From the NCBI RefSeq assembly GCF_027409185.1, contig NC_084462.1, positions 39,318,679 through 39,382,678 of the forward strand: DNA of 64,000 nucleotides. Reading direction: 5' to 3'. The stretch is from Cynocephalus volans. Lineage: Eukaryota > Chordata > Mammalia > Dermoptera > Cynocephalidae. Of this stretch, positions 35,286-47,189 are shown piece after piece. Position numbers and translations under genes: made by a program. Every line of letters starts with the position of its first letter. Position 1 is the first letter of the stretch. A model generated the notes under the pieces. It made no database searches. It was not told the DNA's origin and worked only from the letters and a program-made list of their open reading frames with translations.

Positions 35286-36209
35286 TAAAATATATTTTTA
35301 GTTTCTTAAATTGACAAAACTTTGCATGTATTTGTTGTGCACAACATGCTGTTTTGAAGTATGTATACAATTGTGGAATGGTTAAATCTTGCTAATTAAC
35401 AAACACATTATGTCACACATTATCTCACACATTTTTTGTGGTGAGAACATTTAACACCCACTCTCAGTATATTTCAAGAACACAATACATCGTCATTAAC
35501 TATAGGTAACACCATACACAACAGATCTCTTGAACTTATTCCTCCTATCAAACTGTAAACATGTACTCTTCAACCAACATCTCCCCACCCTCCTTTCCTC
35601 ATGACCACCCCAGGCTCTGCTTACCACCACTCTACTCTCTGCTTTTATGAGGTCAACTTTTTAGATTCCACATATGAATGAGAACATTCGATATTTGTCT
35701 TTTCTTTGCCTGGATTATTTTTTAACATAATGTCCTCCAGGTTCATCCATGTTGTCACAAATGACAAGATTCTACTCCTTTTTTATGACTGCATAGTATC
35801 CCACTGTGTATATATACTGCATTTTTTTATCCATTCATCTCCTGATAAACACTTAGTTTGATTCCATACCTTGACTATTGTTAAGTAGTGCTGCAGTAAA
35901 CATGAGAATGCAGATATCTCTTCAACATTCTCATTTAATTTCCTTTGTATTTATACCCAGTAATGGGATTGCTGGGTTATATGGTAGTTCTATATTTTAA
36001 TTTTTAAAGGAACATTAATACTCCTTTCCATAATACCTATAATAATACATTCCCACCAACAGTGTATAAGGGTCCCATTTTCTCCATATCCAAACCAACA
36101 CTTCTTTTATCTTTTTGGTAATTCTAAATGAAGTTAGGTGATATCTCAGTGTTACTTTAATTTCTATTTCCCTTATGATTAGTGAAATTGATCATTTATA
36201 TATATATAA

Positions 36210-36244
<35 letters not shown>

Positions 36245-36537
36245 CAACTGTTTGCCATTTGTATGTCTTCTTTTGAAAAATGTCTGTTCAGGTCTTTTGC
36301 CCATTTTTAATAGGGTTATGTGCTTTCTTGCTATTTAGTTGTTTGAGTTCCTTATATATTTTAGATATTAACCCCTTATCAGATTTATTGTTTGTAAATA
36401 TTTTCTCTAATAGGCTATTTCTTCTTTCTGTTGACTGTTTCCTTTGCTGTGCAGAAGTCTTTTCATTTTATATAATCCCATGTGTCTATTTTTTCTTTTG
36501 ATTCATGTGCTTTTGAGGTCTTATTCAAAAAACCATT
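35286..36537 (-). repeat. L1 3' UTR and ORF2 end, minus strand, left part
   Basis: Reverse-complement L1 3' UTR ('acttattcctcctatcaaac' near 35535) and ORF2 end ('gtagtgctgcagtaaac' near 35884) run to 36537. A younger L1 then interrupts, and the element resumes at 37428. A (TG)n tract at about 36211-36241 and a (TA)n tract at 36197-36209 lie inside it. Confidence 0.8.
36211..36241. repeat. (TG)n microsatellite
   Basis: A TG dinucleotide run follows a short (TA)n inside the minus-strand L1. Confidence 0.95.
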
Positions 36538-37416
36538 ACTTCACCCCAGTTAGACTGGCTATAATCAAAAAGACAGTGAATAACAAATGCTGGTGAGGGT
36601 GTGGAGAGAAGGGAATGTTCCTGCACTGTGGGTAGGACTGTAAGTTAGTATAACCACTATGGAAAACAGTTTGGAGGTTTTTCAAACAACTACAGATACA
36701 TCTTCCATACAATCCAGCAATCCCACTTCCGGGTATATACCCAGAGAAATGGAAATCACCGTGTCGAAGGGATACCGGCATTCCCATGTTCATTGCAGCT
36801 CACAATAGCCAAGACATGGAACCAACCTAAAAGTCCATCAATGGATGGATGACTGGATAAGGAAACTGTGGTGTTACATCATTGAATACTACTCTGCCAT
36901 GAAAAAGAATGAAATTCTCCCATTTGCAACAACATGAATGAGCTTTATATATATATAAATGACCAATTTCACTAATCATAAGGGAAATGGAAATTAAAAT
37001 GACACTGAGATATCACCTAACTTCATTTAGAATTACCAAAAAGATAAAAGAAAAGAGAAACTTATGTTGAGTGAAATAAGCAAAGCACAGAGGGATAAAT
37101 ATGGCATGTGCTCACTCATATGTGGGAGCTAAGAGAGAAAGAAGGAAGGAAAGAAAGACTAGAGTGGTGCGTTGGACTTGCAGAGGGAGAAAGCATTTCC
37201 TATGATACAAAGTGGAGTGGGAGGGGGGAAAGGGGGAGGGGGATAATTGGGTGGGGGTCAGGATGCAAACGCAATTTGTGGTAATGTGCAAGCTGCCAGT
37301 GTGAATCTGACCTTCACATCTTGGACACGAAGTGTGACAACCAGCTCTGTATCTCATAAATATTCATAACCAATAATAACAAACAAAAACCAAACCAAAA
37401 AAAAAAAAACAAACCC
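36538..37416 (+). mobile_element. Younger 5'-truncated L1 nested inside the minus-strand L1
   Basis: It begins in the last part of ORF2 ('ccagttagactggct' near 36545), runs through 'catgaaaaagaatgaaattc' near 36899 and a G-rich 3' UTR (37213-37256), and ends in A-runs (37398-37409). Near-identical 12-bp duplications of the host L1 flank it (36526-36537 and 37417-37428, one mismatch). A 108-bp stretch (36944-37051) does not belong at this place and is an inverted copy of 36103-36210. Confidence 0.8.
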
Positions 37417-37427
37417 CAAAAAATCAT

Positions 37428-37730
37428 TGCCCAGATCAAGATCAAGGAGCTTTTCCCCTATTTTTTCTTCCAGTAGTTTCATAGTTTTGATTCCTACACT
37501 CAAGTTTTTCTTCATTTGAGTTGATTTTTGTGTATGGTGAGAGATAAAACTCTAGTTTTACTCTTCTGAATATGGACATCAGTCTTACCAACACCATTTG
37601 TTGAAGAGACTGCCCTTTCCTCATCGTGTTTTGTGGGCACCTGTGTTGAAAATCAGTTTTCTGTAAATGAGTGGATTTATTTCTGAGCTCTCTATTCTGT
37701 TCCATTGCTTTATGAGTCTGTTTTAAGGAA
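37428..37730 (-). repeat. Minus-strand L1 ORF2, right part
   Basis: It continues the ORF2 interrupted at 36537: 'cattgcccagatcaag', 'ggagcttttcccctatttt', 'gttgatttttgtgtatggtg', then 'ctgttccattgcttta'. The minus ORF 37442-37705 is a remnant. Confidence 0.8.
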
Positions 37731-37739
37731 AAATGGAAT

Positions 37740-38310
37740 TGTCTATAATCTTACATGTAGAAAGATATCTTTCAAAAATTAAGGTGACAGAAAGTCATTA
37801 CCAGACAATGAAAAGCTGAGGGAATTTGTTTCCTGTTGATCTACACTATCTCATCTCAGTGCTAACAGTGCTAGCTTAGAGAAAATGATGTTAAGTGAAA
37901 GAAACCAGGCAAAGAAAGAGAAATACCATATGTTCTCACTCATATGTGGAAGCTAAAGAAAGTTGATCTCATAGAAGTAGAGAGTAGAATAATGGCTTCT
38001 AGAGACTGCTAGGGGGAGAGCAAGAGGGTAGTCAGTGAATACAAAGCAGCAACTAGATGGGTAGAATAAGTTCTAGTGTTCTAGGCTGACTACAGTAAAC
38101 AACAATGTATTGCATAATTTCAAATAGCTAGTAGAGAGGATTTTGAATGTTCCCAACACAAAAGAAATGATGAATGTTTGAAGTGATAGATATGCTAATT
38201 ACCTTGTTCTAATCATTGCACATTGTACACATGTACCCCAGAAGCTCAATGTACCCATGAATATACGCAATTATTATGTGTCAATTAAGAAAGAGTAAAT
38301 TTAATAAAAT
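37740..38310 (+). repeat. L1 3' UTR, plus strand
   Basis: 'Gtgaaagaaaccaggcaaag', 'ccatatgttctcactcat', 'gattttgaatgttccc', 'gctaattaccttg' and 'acgcaattattatgtgtc' occur in order, as in primate-type L1 3' ends. Confidence 0.8.
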
Positions 38311-38402
38311 GGAATAAAAAGTTTTGAGAGTAAAGGAAATTGGTACTAGATGAAAGTCTGGATATGCAGAAAAGAGTAAATGGAATCAGGAAGGATATGT
38401 AT

Positions 38403-38404
<2 letters not shown>

Positions 38405-38434
<30 letters not shown>
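38405..38434. repeat. (CA)n microsatellite directly abutting a MITE
   Basis: A perfect CA run ends at the first base of the MITE at 38435. Confidence 0.95.
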
Positions 38435-38436
<2 letters not shown>

Positions 38437-38508
38437 GGGCTTCAAGAAGTTCATGGAAAAATTTACATTTCTAATTTTATTGTCTCACAAACTTTTTGAG
38501 GAACCCTA
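38435..38508 (-). mobile_element. ~75-bp palindromic MITE, copy 2
   Basis: The ends are 'gggggcttcaagaagttcat' and 'aactttttgaggaaccct'. Its reverse complement aligns with copies 3 and 4, and in that orientation the (TG)n run follows the element. Confidence 0.7.
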
Positions 38509-39159
38509 GCTGTGTGTATGCAACAAAGATGTATAGTCAAAAGTCCTTTAGAATTACATATTATACACGTGTTTGAAGATATGTATGTGTTTCATCCAAT
38601 TCTCTTCCTAAAATCAAAACATGGAAGAGAGCTGACTTTTTGGTTCACATACACCCATCTGAATCTAAATACTGAGCAAGAAACTGCCAAAAAGAACGCT
38701 GGGTATCCAGGATATGGGCACAGAAACCCCACATGCCTTTCTTTCTGCTTGTCTGTGATGCAATACTACTCCATAAGATACTAAGACATTTTCTCCACAC
38801 TAGCAAGTGGGATCTAGAGACAGCCCTCAACTACCCAGCACCTGTTGTACCAGGGCACCAGGGTGCACCCAGTCTGAGGACCCACAGCATCACTTCTTCA
38901 ATCTGTGACCTTGATGAAGACGACCACTTTGCTGACTTCACTTCTGCTTTTGGGTGTTGACACCTGGTTTTCCTTTTCATCAAGTGGCCAGGTAGTCATT
39001 GTTGCCCAGTGCATCTGAAATTCTCTAGGCTTCTCCTTGAGATAGCAAAAATTTGTTTCTAATCACCAGTGCCATTTATCAGACTCCCTTGTATAGCAAC
39101 CCACTTTGCACCACGTGCTAAAGTCTATCACTGTCAGAAGTCTTCATGTTGCATCACCT
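38509..39159. other. No gene or repeat recognised
   Basis: The ORFs at 38512-38784 and 38733-38960 have no domain or context. Confidence 0.35.
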
Positions 39160-39405
39160 TTAAGATGTTGCTAAAATGCCATTTTCTCTGTGATGACTTC
39201 CTGCTTCTTTTCCCCCATAGCTTTCATTGCCTTATAACGTGAAGTATAATGCACATATTAGGTTTATTGTTTCTCTCCCTCTACTAGAATATGAGCTGTA
39301 GCAGGGCAGAGATTTTTGCCTGTATGCTTCACTATATTTCCAGAACCTACAAGACTATCTGGTACATAGTAAGTGCTCAGTAAAAATTTGTTGAATTAAT
39401 GAAAA
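39160..39405 (+). repeat. L2 LINE 3' end
   Basis: 'Gatgacttcctgcttctttt', 'ctagaatatgagctgtagc', 'tatttccagaacctac' and 'ggtacatagtaagtgctcag' form a typical L2 tail. Confidence 0.8.
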
Positions 39406-39724
39406 AGTGTATACATTATACACACATATGTTTATAAAAGTTTAATATATACAATTTAAGATAATATATTTTATATATAAGAATATATTACATACAAATA
39501 TTTATGTACTTAAAATCACACACACACACATACATGAAGGCAGTCCTCACTTTGCACAGTAACGTATTGACTGAACCATGTGCATATAAGAACAATGTTT
39601 TGCTTTATGTATAAGAACAGTGTTTTGCTTTCCGCTATCACAGAACATAAGTACACTTTTCCTATGTGCATAAAACTCAGTTAATATAGTTTTTTTTTTT
39701 TCAAAGCAAGTACTTTATATACAT
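39406..39724. other. AT-rich sequence with a possible degraded DNA-transposon end
   Basis: Near 39541 'cagtcctcactttgcacag' resembles a transposon end, and the phrase 'ataagaaca(a/g)tgttttgctt' is repeated twice (about 39587 and 39611). A (CA)n run is at about 39518-39530. No assignment. Confidence 0.3.
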
Positions 39725-39802
39725 AAGGGTATTTCCAAAAGTTCACTGAAAGATAGAATTAAAAGATAATATAAATCTTTCCATGAGCTTTTTGAAGATC
39801 CC
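39725..39802 (+). mobile_element. ~78-bp palindromic MITE, copy 3
   Basis: It starts 'aagggtatttccaaaagttc' and ends 'ccatgagctttttgaagatc'. A (TG)-rich run ('gtgtatgtatgtgtgtttgtg') follows at about 39807-39828. The small ORFs here (39743-39967 and 39783-40007) are artefacts. Confidence 0.75.
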
Positions 39803-40324
39803 ATTTGTGTATGTATGTGTGTTTGTGTGCGTGTATAGAGATATATATATACATATATACATATACACATATCTATATAAAGACAAGTGGCTATTTAAAG
39901 CAAAAACAACTATGTATTGTGGGAGTGTTAGCATGTATAGATCTGAAATAAATGACGATGCAAACACAAAGAGTATGAGGGGTTTAAATGGAATTATAAT
40001 ATTGTAAAGCTCTTGTTCATGAAGTAGAGAGTATTTCTAAGGTAGACAGTGCTAAATTAAAATTGCATATAATAATGTGTGGAGCACCATTTAAAAAAAT
40101 AAAAGGTATTAAACAAAAGCCAATAAAGGAGATAACATGAAATACTAAAATTGATTAACCGTAAATAGAAAACAAACAAAAAGCCGACAACATACAGAGA
40201 AAAAAATATCAATATAGTCACCTTACACGCTACCCTATCAGTAATTACATTAAATATTAATCAACTAAATACCCCATGATAAAGGCAAAAATTACTAGAA
40301 TGGATTAAAGAATTACAATCTGAA

Positions 40325-40815
40325 TGTGATAATTAACTTTATGTGTGAATTTAACTGGGCCACAGGTACCCAGATATTTGGTCAAACATTATTCTGACTG
40401 TTTCTGTGATGGTGTGTAGATGATATTAACATTTGAATTGGTGTACTGTGGAAAGCAGATCACCCTCAGTAATGTGGGTGGCCTCATTCAAGCAGTTCAA
40501 TGCCTGAATAGAACAAAAAGTCTGACCCTCTATCAAGAAAGAAAGAATTCTTCGTGCCTGATGTCCTTCTAATTGGGTCATAGGATTTTTTCTTGGCTTT
40601 GAACTTGAACTGAAACATCAGCTCTTATTGGATCATGAGCCTGCCAAAATTTGGACTGGAACTACACCATCAGGCCTTCAGACTCATACTGTAACCAAAC
40701 CATTGGCTGATTGGCTGTCCTGTGTCTCCAGTTTGTCAAATACCACCCTGTAGATTTTGGGACATGCCAGCCTCCATAATCATAAGAACCAATTTCTTAT
40801 AATAAATCTGTGTGG
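40325..40815 (+). repeat. Mammal-wide LTR-like repeat inserted in L1
   Basis: It starts 'tgtgataattaactttatg' and continues with 'cccagatatttggtcaaac', 'gtctgaccctctatcaagaa', 'tgaactgaaacatcagctc', 'ctccataatcataagaacc' and 'ttcttataataaatctgtg'. This is a well-known dispersed sequence with a poly(A)-signal-like end, but I cannot name the family. A G/T simple run (about 40811-40832) follows. Confidence 0.6.
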
Positions 40816-42138
40816 GGGGGGGGGTGTGTGTACACATATGTATATGTGTGTGTATATCCATTTATTAACATAACTAAGAAGACATTTCATAAGAATTAAA
40901 GGGCCAATTTACTAAAAGGTCAAAATCATGCACATAATGTGTACAACCTAATAAAATAGCTACTAATATTAAGTTAATTTGCCAAACTAAGGGGGAGGAA
41001 TAGACATATTTGCAACAATATTTCAAGTTTTAAACACACTTCTTTAAGTAATTGATAGAACAGCAACTTAAAAAATCAGTAAGGATACAGAAAATGTGAA
41101 CAATATGCTCTACTAACTAGACCTAAGTGACATTTATAGAACTATATTCTACAAAAACAGAATACATTTTCCAATGCATACAAAATAATTTTCAAAATAG
41201 ACCAAATGCTGGGCATTAAACCATCTCTATTTATTTAAAATGACTCAAGTCATACTGGGGCATATACTCAGATCACAAGGGAATTAAAATTGTAATTAAT
41301 ATTATTGAAATTTGTATAAAACATTTAAATGTTTGGAAATTAAACAACAAAATTAAAAATAGCCAGTGACTTAAAGAAAAAATTACAATAAAAAAATAAT
41401 AAATTAATTTGAAGTAAATGATAAAAACATAACATACCAAAATGTGTAAGATGTTGCTTTAGTAGGGATCAAAGAGAAATTTATATCTTTAAATACCTAT
41501 ACAAAAGAGAAAATATTTAAAATCAGTGACCAAGCCTTGTGCATGAAAAATACAGAAAAATAATAAATCAAAATCAAAGTAAATAGAAAATTGAACAAAA
41601 TAGAAATAAGAGCTGAAATAACTGAAATTGAAAACAGGCAAACAGAGAAAATTACACAAGTCAAGAGTTGACTCATTGAAAAGGGTAAAAAACCTGGTAA
41701 CCCTAGAAATACTAGCTCAAAATTAAGAAAAGCAAACAAAAAAAGAGAGATACAAAAAAAAAAAAAAAAAAGAAGAAGAAGAAAAAAACACCAAATCACT
41801 CATATCAGGAATAAAAGAGAAACAACACTACATATTATACAGACATTTAAAAGATACTAAGATACTAAGGGGAGATTTTGTTATTTTCCTGTAATAAAGG
41901 AAAATTGTTAACTTTAAATTGTTTAACAATTAACAGATTGTTAACTATTAACAAAGGGAGATTGACAACTTTTAGTTAATAAACTTGACAAGTTAGATGA
42001 AATGGAAAAACATATCCTTAAAAGTAAGACTTATCCAAACTAACAAATGAGAAAAAAAAGAATCTGAATAATGTGATTTCTGTTAAAATCAACAATAAAA
42101 ATACAAACTAATTAATATATGGGCAACAGTGTGAACTA

Positions 42139-42457
42139 CAGTAATGCCTCTCTTAATGACAGGAATAGGCTCTGAGAACGTGTCATTAGGTGATTTCATT
42201 GTTGTACATATTTAAATATTGTAATACATATTGTAATATCATTGTATTTTTACATATTGAAATATTATTACATATTGTAATAAGTAATATTACGTACATA
42301 TTACATATAGTAACATTGTAGAGTGTATTTACATAAGCCTCAATGGTACAGCCCACTACTACCTTGGCCTTATGGCATAGCCATTATAATCTTTTGGGGC
42401 CACCATAGTATAAATGATTTGTTGTTGACCAAAATGTCATTACACAGAGAATGACTG
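42139..42457 (+). mobile_element. Tigger-like DNA transposon
   Basis: It begins 'cagtaatgcctctcttaatg' and ends 'acagagaatgactg', flanked by TA on both sides (42137-42138 and 42458-42459). The interior is degraded and partly replaced by AT-rich repeats (42190-42310). No transposase. Confidence 0.65.
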
Positions 42458-43769
42458 TATTCAAAGATACGCAAATGGCCTGTAAGTACATGAAAAAGTG
42501 CTCATAATTAGCCATTATGAAAATAAAAATGAAAACCACAATAACAAACACCTAAATGATAAACAACTGGAAATCAAAATATTCCAAAAAATAAAAATAA
42601 AAACTTAAAATGAATAAAAGAAAACAAGAGAAAAAGATAACAGTTTAAAAGTAAACAACCCAATTATAAAATGAGCTAAAAGATGTTCCATAACATGTGT
42701 CATCAGAGTATTATAAATTGAAGAAACCAGATACCACTGTGCACCTATTAGGATGGCTGAAATCCAGAACACTGATAATGCCAGATGCTGACAAGTATGT
42801 GGAAGAAGAGGAACTTGCATTTGTTGCTGGTGGCAATGCAAAATGGAGCAACCGCTTTGAAAGACAGTTTAGTCAGTTTTTTACAGAGCTAAATATAGTC
42901 ATACCATTCAATCTAGCAATTGTTTTCCTTGGTATCTACCCAAATGAGTTGAAAATGTATACCCACACAAAAATCTTTACATAAATGTTTATAGCAGTTT
43001 TATTCAAGATTACCAAAACATGGAAGCAATCCATATGCCCTTCAGTAGGTAAGCGAATAAACAAACTGTGCCATTTGCAAACAATAGAACATTACACAGT
43101 GACAAAGAGAAATTAGTAATCAGAACATGAAAAAGTTTATGGAAGTTTTATTTATAATGGCAAAAACTTGGCAGTAACCATAATGTTCTTCAGTAGTTGA
43201 ATAGATAAATAAACTTCAGTATATTCAGGCAATAGAATATTATTCAGCACTGAGAGGAAAGGAGCTATCAAATTTTGCAAAGACAGGGAGGAAACAAATG
43301 CATATCACTGAGTTAAAGAAGCCAATCTGAAAAGTCTACATACCATATGATTCAAATTATATGACACCCTGGAAAAGGCAAAACTATGGAAACAAGACAA
43401 AGATCAGTAGTTGGCAGAGGTCAGGTGAAAGGGAGGGATGAACAGGAGCAGCACAGAGTATTTTTAAGGCAGGAAAACTATCCTGTTTGAACCTATAATG
43501 CTGGACACATGGCATAGAATGTACAAGGCAAGAGGAAATTCTAATGGAAACGATGGACTTTGGGGGATAATGATGTGTCAATGTAGGCTCAACAATTGTA
43601 ACAAATGTACGGCTCTGGTGGTCGATGTGGACAGTCGGAGAAGTTGTGCTTGTGTTGGGAGTAGCAGGGGGTAAATGGAAATTCACTGTACTTCCAGCTC
43701 AGTTCTGCTGTGAATCTAAAACTGATGTAAAAAATAAGATCTATTTTAGAAGAAAGAAAGAAATGAGGT

Positions 43770-45130
43770 ATTAAGCCACAAAATGAAGAATTTTACGTGC
43801 TTCATGTTAAGAGAAAGAAGTCAGTTTAGAAGGTGATACAATGTATGATTCCAACTACATATGATATTCTGGAAAAGGCACAACTATGCACAGTAAAAAT
43901 ATGAGAATTTGCCAGGGTGTTGGTGCGAGGGAATGCAGGGTGTTTTTAGAACTGTGAAATTATCCTGTATGATAATATAGTGGTGAACAAATGTCATTTG
44001 TCAAAACCCATAGAATGTACAGCATAGAGAATGAAACCTAATGTAAATGATGAACTTTAGTTAATAATAATAATAATATATCAATATTGCCTCATCAGTT
44101 GTAACAAATGGATCGCACTAAAGCAAGATGTAAATAGTAGGAGAAATTGTGGTGGGGGGTGACTGGGGAAGTGTGGAGGGTTGAGGTTGCAGATGGGAAG
44201 TCTCTGTACTTTCCTCTCAATTTTTCTGTAAACCCATAACTGCTCTACAAAATAGTCTATTAATTAGAAACAAAAACCCCAACACAAACAAACAAAATTC
44301 CACAATGGTACACCATTTCACATCTTGGAATGTCTACAAATAAAAATAATGGATTATGTCAATTTTAGCAAGGAAGTGGAATAACTGGAGTCCTCATACT
44401 TGCTATTTGGAGTGTAAATTTTTACAATCACCATTTTACTTCATTAGTATGACCAAAATCAAAAAGACTGACACTACAAAATTAAGCAAGGTTGTCGGGT
44501 ACCTGGAGTTATCATACAGTCTGGCAGTGTGTAAAATGGTCTAACACAACCACGGAGAACTGTGGCAGTTTTTTATGAACCCATATACCCTATGACACAG
44601 CCATTCAACCCCCAGGCCCAAGACAAATGAAAACATGTGTTCACTAAAAGACTAGTAAAATAATTTTCAAAACTGCCTTTTTAAATAATAGCACCAAATT
44701 GTATATCCCAAGTGTCAACAGGTAATAGATAAACAAACTGTGGAGTTACAAACAAAATGGGATATTTTTCAACATTAAAATAGAGCACACTTGCAATACA
44801 TGCAACATGTATACATCTCAAAAAATATGTATATGTATTGAACAAAAAAATTCAGACTCCCCCCTCCAAAACAAAAACAAAGAACAGTATATGTTCTGCA
44901 GATTCCATTTTATGAAATTTAATAATAGGCAAAACTAATCTATAATGAGTGAAATCAGAAAGTGTGTGCTTTTGGAGGTAGAAGAATTGACTGGAAAAGA
45001 ACACACAGTAAAACTCCTTGATAATGAAAATATTATATATCTTGTTTTGAGTGTTGGTTACTCAGTGGCAAAGCTCATTAAATGAAACACTTTAGATCTG
45101 TGCATTTGATTGTATGTTAATTATATCTGA
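43770..45130 (+). repeat. Further L1M 3' fragments
   Basis: 43860-44250 repeats the 3' UTR text of 43380-43700 ('ggaaaaggcacaactatg' against 'ggaaaaggcaaaactatgg'), followed at 44470-45130 by another ORF2-tail-like piece. Several L1M copies seem to be stacked here in the same orientation. Confidence 0.55.
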
Positions 45131-45139
45131 AATCTTAAA

Positions 45140-45385
45140 AAAAGATTTTGCCAGCACTGTGTAATGGTTGAGAATGCTGGCCAGGCTCTAAACTCAGATT
45201 CTCCTATATATTGGCAGTTTTTAGATAAGCTAATTAATTTACTGAGTCTCGAATTCTTGACATGTAAAATGAAGTGAAACATGGATTTTTTGAAGATTCA
45301 ATAAATAGTGTATGTCAAGCTATGGGGATGGTATTTTATTAAGTAATAAGTATTCAATAAATACTAGTTACACTATTTTAATGAA
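45140..45385 (+). repeat. MIR SINE
   Basis: 'Cagcactgtgtaatggttga', 'ctaaactcagattctcc', 'gacatgtaaaatgaagtg' and 'gtattcaataaatactag' follow the MIR consensus in order. Confidence 0.75.
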
Positions 45386-47189
45386 GTCCTTTCATTTTTT
45401 TCAAATACCTTGTACGTCTGCTACCTCCTATACCTTTACAAATTATTTTCCTACTCAGACTCTCTTTTTGGAGAACACTCATGAATCTTTCACAGGTTTC
45501 GATTTTTTTTTTCATTGCTACAGTCAGCTTCTCAGCACCTCTCTTCCCCGAAGATCAAAGCAGAAGAGAGTTTTTTCATATTTGCATCAACTATGACCAA
45601 TATGAGTTTCAAACAATACAGCAGCACTTAATTGCAATAAGAATACCACATTAATATCCTTCTGTGACTAACAATATGATCTTGCATCTGCTTTTTTTCT
45701 GTAGTCTTATCTAAAGCACAGCACTAGACATTTCATAAACAAGTAATTTTAAAGTCTGCAAAAATCATAAATGATGATTTTTCTCACTTTTGCACATTTA
45801 CACCAAGACTTACAGCTATAGAGGAATGAAAGACAGGCAGTTCTGGTGCTAATCCCACACTTTCATTCCACAGTTCCGTACTGACTACTCTGTGAGCAGG
45901 ACCGCAAGGGTCCAGTCTGCTCCTGGTCATGGCTTCCTGCTCCTATTACTCTATCCTTAGTTCTCCTCCCCCCCCTTTTTTTTCAATTTATTTTTACACA
46001 TCTGTTATATACAGAAAGCCCTTTCTAATTAGAGGACAGACAGACACCAAGTTTCCATGGATGTTTGGTACTCATTACCCTTTTGTTTTCTAGTTGCCTT
46101 GAATTTTCAAGCTGTTTCATAGAGAAGCAAGGAAAGAAATGTTTGTCAACACATTTTTGAGGAGGAAGATGATGGGGCTTTCAGGAAACTAGATTTCACA
46201 ATGAGATGAGGGATTTGGGGAGACATATTTAAGACTTGTGATCTAAATGCCCCTCTGGATTCAGGGAAGTATTGAGTTTTACTGCTATTAAGATGATCAG
46301 TTATCACAAAGTGCTGTATGTGCCTTGGTTCCTAAGGTGTATTTGATGTCGGGGGTAAGTAGTTTGTAAGACGCTATGGTGAGCCATTCAAGCAGCCTGG
46401 GTCTGAGAGCACCAGTTGTCTAAAACAAGCAGGTGTATTTTTTGTGGAGGATAAACTCTACTTACCCACCTTTTCTGCCTCCTTTACAATCACTAAATGC
46501 TCAATCCCCAACTTTTCTCTGCTAGTTCAAGAATGTTAACAAGGATGTCAAAGGTTCTCGTGTATGAGTTGTCTTTCATTTGTAATTACATCTACATTTT
46601 TTCTCTCCTGTGTCATCCCTACTCTTTTCTTTTTGACTTCTGTATTGCCTGTTGGCATAAACAGGGGCTCTTTTCATAGAACGGATTTGGTGGGACTTGA
46701 CATTGTATGGCAGTGCTAATTACTGTGTTCCAACATCAGTGAGAAAAACTAGGACATACCGGTAGCCATTTACTGCGTGGGATGACTCACAGCATGGTGG
46801 ACTGAAGGTCAAACCTGTCATAACCATTTCATAAGAAATGGTCAATGGGAGAACATAATGTCTGATGAGTACATAAATTTGAATTAGAGTAGGAGAAAGT
46901 GTGCTTTAATGAGGGTGGAAATATCACAGGCTGGAAAATGTACTGGCTGTCCACATCCAGTTGATAACAGGGGAGTAGAAAGTTTTGTGTTTAGAGTTGG
47001 CCACTCTGCAATGTTTCCAAACTCCTGTAAATACTGGGGAATCCTATATGGATCTGGGCTGTAAACCCAAGGGAAGAACTGAAAACCATGATGCATGGGG
47101 GTATCCATTCTGCAAAAATGGCTTTCTCTGTGCCGGGTCCTGTGCCCAGCAGTGAATAGCCTTTTCTGGGTGTAAACAGGAGTGACATA
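45386..47189. other. Non-repetitive block upstream of MAGEL2
   Basis: No repeat or gene recognised. The ORFs 45312-45596, 46497-46679 and 46884-47192 are small and unsupported. Confidence 0.35.

Larger units (their letters stand above)
39980..43760 (+). repeat. Old L1 ORF2 and 3' UTR with two later insertions
   Basis: ORF2 text occurs before 40325 ('attactagaatggattaaag') and after 40815 ('gacatttcataagaattaaagg' region), and continues to 43300 ('aaaagatgttccataacatg' near 42679). The 3' UTR follows, to 43760. The LTR-like element at 40325-40815 and the Tigger at 42139-42457 sit inside it. The ORF 42697-42984 is a broken ORF2 tail. Confidence 0.7.

Noticed and set aside
38405-38434. CRISPR-like or functional short repeat array
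   Set aside because: Simple (CA)n microsatellite in a mammalian genome.
46815-46845. Small inverted repeat 'accatttc...gaaatggt'
   Set aside because: Only 8 bp per arm; expected by chance in a window of this size.
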